NCBI GenBank assembly: GCA_024232495.1
Contig: JAAEPP010000530.1
Location: forward strand, 1-37,148
Origin: Flavobacteriaceae bacterium
Lineage (GTDB): Bacteria > Bacteroidota > Bacteroidia > Flavobacteriales > Flavobacteriaceae
Direction of reading: 5' to 3'
DNA: 37,148 nucleotides
Shown here: positions 32,809 through 37,148 of the stretch, piece after piece
Layout of the letters: every line of letters begins with the position of its first letter
How positions within the stretch are numbered: the stretch's first letter is position 1
Made by a program: the position numbers and the translations under genes
Notes under the pieces: model-generated
Seen by the model: only the letters and a program-made list of their open reading frames with translations
The model's database searches: none
Told to the model about the DNA's origin: nothing

Positions 32809-33624
32809 ATGGAAAAATTACCAAAAATTGGAATACCTGTAATTGTATTATTCACCCTAGTAATAGTTTTGATTTCAAAATCAGCAATTACGATTGACTC
32901 TGGAGAAGCAGGGGTATTGTTTAAAACATTTGGTGACGGTGTAGTCACTGATGAACCACCTATGGGAGAAGGTTTTCATATTGTAGCTCCTTGGAATAAA
33001 GTATTTGTTTACGAAGTTCGTCAACAAGAATTGTTTGAAAAAATGAAAGTATTATCTTCAAATGGACTAGAAATTCAGATTGATGCCTCCGCTTGGTATG
33101 AACCTGTTTATAATGAATTAGGGAACCTTCATCAATCTCTTGGTAAAGGTTATTTACAGCGTGTAATTCAACCAGCAATTCGAAGTGCAGCAAGGAGTGT
33201 TATTGGAAGATATACGCCAGATGATTTGTATTCAACTAAACGTGATGCTATTCAAGTAGAAATTTTCGAAGAAACCAAGAAAATTCTTGACAAACAGTAT
33301 GTTCAGCTAAATGAAGTGTTGGTAAGAGATGTTACTTTACCACCAACTATAAAAGATGCAATTGAACGTAAATTAAAGCAAGAACAAGAATCTTTAGAAT
33401 ATGAGTTTAGATTAGTAACTGCTGCTAAAGAAGCTGAAAAAGTTCGAATTGAAGCTCAGGGTAAGGCTGATGCAAATAAAATATTAAGTGCATCATTAAC
33501 AGCTAAAATTCTTCAAGACAAAGGAATTGACGCTACGATTAAGTTATCGGAATCTCCAAACTCAAAAGTAATAGTAATTGGATCCGGAGATAGTGGAATG
33601 CCACTAATTCTTGGAAATAACTAA
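32809..33624 (+). CDS. Prohibitin-family SPFH protein
   Basis: A 271-residue membrane scaffold protein. An N-terminal transmembrane segment (about 6-28) leads to the SPFH/band 7 domain (about 30-190) with DSGEAGVLFKTFGDGV and EGFHIVAPWNKVFVYEVR, then a charged coiled coil (about 185-240, RKLKQEQESLEYEF, AKEAEKVRIEAQGKADA). SPFH proteins form membrane rings that influence protease activity and membrane order. The short gap after the vWA gene suggests cotranscription. A strong hairpin terminator ends the unit. Confidence 0.92.
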   Translation: MEKLPKIGIPVIVLFTLVIVLISKSAITIDSGEAGVLFKTFGDGVVTDEPPMGEGFHIVAPWNKVFVYEVRQQELFEKMKVLSSNGLEIQIDASAWYEPVYNELGNLHQSLGKGYLQRVIQPAIRSAARSVIGRYTPDDLYSTKRDAIQVEIFEETKKILDKQYVQLNEVLVRDVTLPPTIKDAIERKLKQEQESLEYEFRLVTAAKEAEKVRIEAQGKADANKILSASLTAKILQDKGIDATIKLSESPNSKVIVIGSGDSGMPLILGNN

Positions 33625-33653
33625 TTTTAATGATCCAATATTAGTTTGTAAAA

Positions 33654-33687
33654 AATAAAAGCCACTTCAGTGGCTTTTATTTTTTTA
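33654..33687. terminator. Bidirectional rho-independent terminator
   Basis: AATAAAAGCCAC-TTCA-GTGGCTTTTATT forms a 12-bp stem with a 4-base loop. An A-tract lies on its left side and a T-tract on its right, so it can end transcripts from both sides. It sits between the prohibitin-like gene (plus) and the symporter gene (minus), which converge here. It is the only clear intrinsic terminator in the window. Confidence 0.92.
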
Positions 33688-33701
33688 TTCAGAATTTGTT
33701 A

Positions 33702-35534
33702 TTATCGGGTGGATATTTTATTATTTTTCCAAAGTTTAATTAATAAAAACACGGAAAAAATAACCAGTAGTAATAGACCTGAAGCTAATTTATAATTTCC
33801 ATATAAAAAATTCCCTGTTGCAAACATAGCCCCATAAACCATAAAGCATCCAAGTATCATCGCTAGTATTCCTGATGGAACAGTCCATTTTTTTTTATTT
33901 TCGTTCTCTATAAATGATGTATCTGGGAAAGTATTTAATATCCTAGCCCAGCCTGGACCCCCTGGAGTCGTTTTTTTATAAAATCTTCTTAGTGTTTCAT
34001 CTGTTTCGGGTTTTGTTAAAAAAGTAACAGTCACCCAAACTATAGATGTAATTAGAACTACTATTGGGAATTTTGACCATGCTGGAAATATGCCTTCTAC
34101 AAATATTTCGTTATTTGTTTGATGATCAAAAAGCAAAGTACTTAAGGATGTAAAATTTAAAAGTATCGATATCAAACCGGAAGCAAACATTGCAGATATT
34201 TCACTCCAAGCATTAATTCTCCACCAAAACCAACGCAGTATAAATATTAAGCCAGTTCCTGCTCCAAACATTAATATTATGTCAAATAATTGTAAAGCGT
34301 TAGTTAAAAACAAAGCAAAAAGTGCACTAAAAGCCATTAGAAAAATAGTGGAAAGTCTCCCGACATTTACCAGTTGTTTTTCAGAAGCATTTCTATTGAT
34401 TTTTTGTTTATAAAAATCATTTACAATATAAGATGAACCCCAATTTAAGTGGGTTGAAATTGTAGACATATAAGCTGCACCAAGAGAAGCCAGTACCAGA
34501 CCAAGAAGACCTGACGGTAGTTTGGTTAACATGGCAGAATACGCTAAGTCGTGCCCTAATTTACTTTCTTCAACGTTTGGAAAAGCCGTTTGTAAACTGG
34601 CTAAATCAGGGTATAAAACCAAAGAAGCCAGCGCCACTAATATCCATGGCCAAGGTCTAAGTGCATAGTGCATTACATTGAAAAATAATGTAGCTCCAAC
34701 GGCATGATTTTCATTTTTAGCAGCTAACATTCTCTGCGCAATATAACCACCTCCACCAGGTTCTGCTCCTGGATACCATGAACTCCACCATTGAACAGCT
34801 AAAGGGATAATAAATATCCCAATTAACGCCTCTGTATCAGAAAAATTAGGAAAAATTGAAAGTTTACCTATTACATTTTCATGTTGAATTAATTTTGATA
34901 ACCCACCTATTTCTGGAAGATTTACAAGAAAATATGCGGCTCCAACTGCCCCAAAGATTGCTACAAAAAACAAAACAAAATCTGTATAAACTACACCTCT
35001 GAAGCCACCCAGAGTACTAAACACTACTGTTATAGTTCCAGCAATTAAAACGGTTTGTATAGGATTTAGACCTAACATTACTTGTCCGATTTTTATGGCT
35101 GCTAAGGTTACAGCTGCCATTGCCATAACATTAAATATAACTCCAAGATAAATAGATCTAAAAGCTCGCAGAAAGTGAGCAGGTTTTCCGCCATACCTAA
35201 GATCATAGAATTCCATATCGGTTTGTACGTCAGATTTTCTCCACAGTTTTGCATAAACAAATACAGTAAGTAATCCTGTTAAAAGAAAAGCCCACCAAAC
35301 CCAATTACCAGATACGCCATTATTTCTGACAATATCTGTAACTAGATTTGGAGTATCTGTAGAAAAAGTAGTTGCAACCATCGAAAACCCTAACAACCAC
35401 CAGGGTAAACTTCTGTTTGAAAGGAAATATTCTGAAGTATTTTTACCAGATTTCTTTGAAACAATTATTCCTATTGCTAAAACTATTGAAAAAAAAACAA
35501 TAATTAATATCCAATCGATTGGTGCTAATTTCAT
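33702..35534 (-). CDS. Sodium:solute symporter (SSS family)
   Basis: A 610-residue inner-membrane transporter with about 13-15 transmembrane segments. The start MKLAPIDWILIIVFFSIVLA leads into SKKSGKNTSEYFLSNRSLPW, the usual SSS motif after the first segment, followed by GFSMVATTFSTDTPNLVTD. PGAEPGGGGYIAQRMLAAK and a second conserved region (LGLVLASLGAAYMSTISTHLNWGSS) hold residues that form the sodium site in SSS proteins. RFYKKTTPGGPGWA is a cytoplasmic segment typical of the flavobacterial clade. The substrate (sugar, amino acid, organic acid or other) cannot be told from sequence. Confidence 0.92.
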   Translation of the reverse strand: MKLAPIDWILIIVFFSIVLAIGIIVSKKSGKNTSEYFLSNRSLPWWLLGFSMVATTFSTDTPNLVTDIVRNNGVSGNWVWWAFLLTGLLTVFVYAKLWRKSDVQTDMEFYDLRYGGKPAHFLRAFRSIYLGVIFNVMAMAAVTLAAIKIGQVMLGLNPIQTVLIAGTITVVFSTLGGFRGVVYTDFVLFFVAIFGAVGAAYFLVNLPEIGGLSKLIQHENVIGKLSIFPNFSDTEALIGIFIIPLAVQWWSSWYPGAEPGGGGYIAQRMLAAKNENHAVGATLFFNVMHYALRPWPWILVALASLVLYPDLASLQTAFPNVEESKLGHDLAYSAMLTKLPSGLLGLVLASLGAAYMSTISTHLNWGSSYIVNDFYKQKINRNASEKQLVNVGRLSTIFLMAFSALFALFLTNALQLFDIILMFGAGTGLIFILRWFWWRINAWSEISAMFASGLISILLNFTSLSTLLFDHQTNNEIFVEGIFPAWSKFPIVVLITSIVWVTVTFLTKPETDETLRRFYKKTTPGGPGWARILNTFPDTSFIENENKKKWTVPSGILAMILGCFMVYGAMFATGNFLYGNYKLASGLLLLVIFSVFLLIKLWKNNKISTR

Positions 35535-35602
35535 AACTTTTTTTAAAATTTACTTTAGGTGTATAAATGATTTAGTGTGACAGTAGTAAATTAAGTCTTA
35601 TT

Positions 35603-36034
35603 TTAATTTAACCATCCTTTTATTGAGGATTTTCTACTGTAAGTATATAAGAAAAGACCTATAACTAAAACCATAATTGGCATAACAATTGCTCCAGGAC
35701 CATAAACCTCTATAGCAGCACTTATAAAAATGTTGTATATCATATGTACGATAATCCCGATGAGCGATAAAAAATAAATTGAGGTTGCAATTTTTCTTCT
35801 CATTAGTAAAGTAACAGAACCTAAAACACCTCCAAATACAGCAATTGCAAAAGCTGCTGTTGCCCATGCAGGCATACTATAGAACATCTCCAATTGCATT
35901 GATGTGTATTGACTTTCAAAGGATTCTGTTTTATATTTTTGTATGATATACATGTAAGCGCCCATCAAGTTCCAAATAAACGCTATTACTGCAATCATCC
36001 AAAAACCAATAGTAGGTTTATTTGTTGTCGTCAT
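35603..36034 (-). CDS. Small four-helix membrane protein
   Basis: A 143-residue protein with four membrane segments (about 9-30, 56-75, 83-103 and 113-132). SMPAWATAAFAIAVFGGVLG is the most distinctive part. Homologues in flavobacteria are sometimes named sugar transporter, but there is no known transporter motif and it is too short. It lies upstream of the SSS symporter on the same strand, with a 68-base gap, so it may be cotranscribed. The function is unknown. Confidence 0.7.
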   Translation of the reverse strand: MTTTNKPTIGFWMIAVIAFIWNLMGAYMYIIQKYKTESFESQYTSMQLEMFYSMPAWATAAFAIAVFGGVLGSVTLLMRRKIATSIYFLSLIGIIVHMIYNIFISAAIEVYGPGAIVMPIMVLVIGLFLYTYSRKSSIKGWLN

Positions 36035-36077
36035 ATGATGATTTTATTTAAAGTAACAATTTAGGATAAATAAGAAT

Positions 36078-36106
36078 AATTAACAAATAATTGATTTTTG
36101 TTAATT
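36078..36106. promoter_or_regulatory. Perfect inverted repeat between divergent genes
   Basis: AATTAACAAA and TTTGTTAATT form 10-base arms around a 9-base spacer, in the 112-base gap between the small membrane protein gene and the DUF2461 gene. It could be an operator for either gene. It has no T-tract, so it is not a terminator, and no good TAnnTTTG box is visible nearby. Confidence 0.45.
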
Positions 36107-36146
36107 TAGAGACTTTCGTAATTTTACCATATTTAAAAAAAACTTC

Positions 36147-36821
36147 ATGGCCATAATTTTAAAATCTAATTTTGAATTTTTAAATGCTCTAAGAGAAAAT
36201 AACAATCGAGAATGGATGGCAACTCATAAAAAAGAATATTTAGCTAATGAAAAAGTTTTAAAAACTTTTTATAAATCTGTAGAGAATAAACTGAATATCG
36301 ATGATGAAATTTCTAAAGTAAAAGTATTTAGAATCAATAGAGATGTAAGGTTTAGCAAAAATAAAACACCCTACAATATCCATCGAAGTGTGAGTTTTAG
36401 CAGATCCGGTGCGCATAGGAGAGGAGGCTATTATTTAAGAATAGAACCTGGTAAATCAGCAATGGCAGGTGGTTTTTTTTCGCCTGAGGCAGCAGATTTA
36501 TTAAGAATTAGAAAAGAATTTGAATTAGATGCTTCTGAAATTAGAGAAATTATTAATCACAAAGATTTTAAAAAAGCTTTTGGTGGATTTAACCAAGATT
36601 ATAGACTGAAAACAGCTCCTAGAAATTTTAGTAGGGAAGACGTAAATATTGATTTAATTAAATTAAAAAGCTATTTTGTTGTCCATAAATTTACCGATGA
36701 AGAGGTCCTTTCTGAAGACTTTGAAGAAAAATTAATGACCTACTATCGCTTATTAAGACCTTATTTTAACTATATGAGTGAAGTACTAACTACTGATTTA
36801 AATGGTGTTTCTTTACTTTAA
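36147..36821 (+). CDS. DUF2461 / TIGR02453 family protein
   Basis: A 224-residue protein of the DUF2461 family. Characteristic segments are FEFLNALRENNNREWMATHK at the N-terminus, KVFRINRDVRFSKNKTPYN (about 69-87) and GGYYLRIEPGKSAMAGGFFSP (about 102-122), with the later LKTAPRNFSREDVNIDLI. The family is widespread in bacteria and of unknown function. The gene is divergent from the small membrane protein and converges, with a four-base overlap of stop regions, on the next gene. Confidence 0.92.
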   Translation: MAIILKSNFEFLNALRENNNREWMATHKKEYLANEKVLKTFYKSVENKLNIDDEISKVKVFRINRDVRFSKNKTPYNIHRSVSFSRSGAHRRGGYYLRIEPGKSAMAGGFFSPEAADLLRIRKEFELDASEIREIINHKDFKKAFGGFNQDYRLKTAPRNFSREDVNIDLIKLKSYFVVHKFTDEEVLSEDFEEKLMTYYRLLRPYFNYMSEVLTTDLNGVSLL

Positions 36822-37148
36822 TTAAAAGCATAGTTAAGCTCTAACAATTGGATGTTGCTTTTAAGCCTTTCTTTTACAATTTGCATCATACGTTTGTTTA
36901 AAGCAGATGAATTTGAAACATAATCTTGGTGTTCTGCAATCGTGAATTGACCTATCATAATTCCTTTTAATGAATTTCTAAATTTCATGTCTTTGTGAAT
37001 GGCATTTTCAATGTAATCAATACGCTTTTCGACTGATAAATCATAAAAAACATTTTTATGCTTTTTTATATAATGCTTAAATACCTCTACCAATATATCA
37101 TTTTGAAGTAAGGCAACTGGGCGTATGGTCTTATTTTGAAAAATTTCT
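36818..37148 (-). CDS. Conserved flavobacterial protein (often labelled 'glyoxalase'), N-terminus cut by window edge
   Basis: The frame is open from the right window edge (EIFQNKTIRPVALLQNDIL...) to a stop at 36818, about 109 residues. A TTG at 37093 could be read as a start, but the similarity I recall begins further upstream, so the gene is partial here. Segments such as NVFYDLSVEKRIDYIENA, KFRNSLKGIMIGQFT and SSALNKRMM match a small helical flavobacterial protein commonly named glyoxalase. I see none of the metal-binding His or Glu pattern of the glyoxalase fold, so that name is doubtful. Its stop overlaps that of the DUF2461 gene. Confidence 0.7.
   Translation of the reverse strand, partial: EIFQNKTIRPVALLQNDILVEVFKHYIKKHKNVFYDLSVEKRIDYIENAIHKDMKFRNSLKGIMIGQFTIAEHQDYVSNSSALNKRMMQIVKERLKSNIQLLELNYAFN

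Noticed and set aside
30739..33624. vWA protein plus SPFH protein as a stress or tellurite-type system
   Set aside because: No TerD, TerC or MoxR-type ATPase is present; two adjacent membrane proteins are not enough to name a system.

Overview
The window is a 37-kb piece of an AT-rich chromosome from a Flavobacteriaceae-type member of the Bacteroidota. Four things point there. A PorX (receiver plus PglZ) regulator of the type IX secretion system is present. LpxC and FabZ are fused. Many promoters fit the Bacteroidota TTG / TAnnTTTG pattern, and genes lack Shine-Dalgarno sequences. Several small families typical of flavobacteria also occur (DUF6787, DUF4258-like, the 'LRGPP'-ending metal protein, and the lipoprotein often mislabelled as topoisomerase IV). 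The content is mostly core genome. I see no phage, IS element, CRISPR array, tRNA or rRNA. No stretch over 300 bases lacks a gene; the largest gap is 14251-14542.

Layout. 1-3196 (minus): a TonB-dependent receptor running off the left edge, a small His/Cys-rich protein and a DUF6787 membrane protein, probably linked to metal uptake. 3244-6417 (minus): serA, serC and a LuxC-like acyl-CoA reductase. The reductase diverges from a 2[4Fe-4S] ferredoxin (6480) across a palindrome that holds both -7 boxes. 6955-12720 (plus): ychF, parE, parC. 12760-13801 (minus): a tightly overlapping lipoprotein-trmL-VF530 operon. 13846-16223: an XRE regulator divergent from a cytoplasmic M14 peptidase, followed by an Lrp/AsnC regulator. 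The XRE-M14 gap carries a repeated 40-bp element at its two ends. 16279-18714: aroB divergent from proline dehydrogenase. 18716-22415 (minus): porX, tsaE, an alanine dehydrogenase-like enzyme and a DUF4258-like protein.

22514-28940 (plus): an HD phosphohydrolase, then the lipid A block lpxD-lpxC/fabZ-lpxA-efp, a second LpxD-like acyltransferase and an NTF2-like protein. 29009-33624 (plus): sucD, a fabG-type reductase, a membrane-anchored vWA protein and a prohibitin-like SPFH protein, closed by a strong bidirectional hairpin terminator. 33702-36034 (minus): a sodium:solute symporter and a small membrane protein. 36147 to the end: a DUF2461 protein and, tail to tail, the C-terminal part of a small flavobacterial protein cut by the right edge.

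I did not find a convincing new multi-gene system. The best leads are regulatory or paralog-level: the repeated element around the XRE/M14 pair, the shared palindromic promoter of the ferredoxin and acyl-CoA reductase, the divergent second LpxD beside efp, and an alanine dehydrogenase-like enzyme with Gln where the catalytic His is expected.
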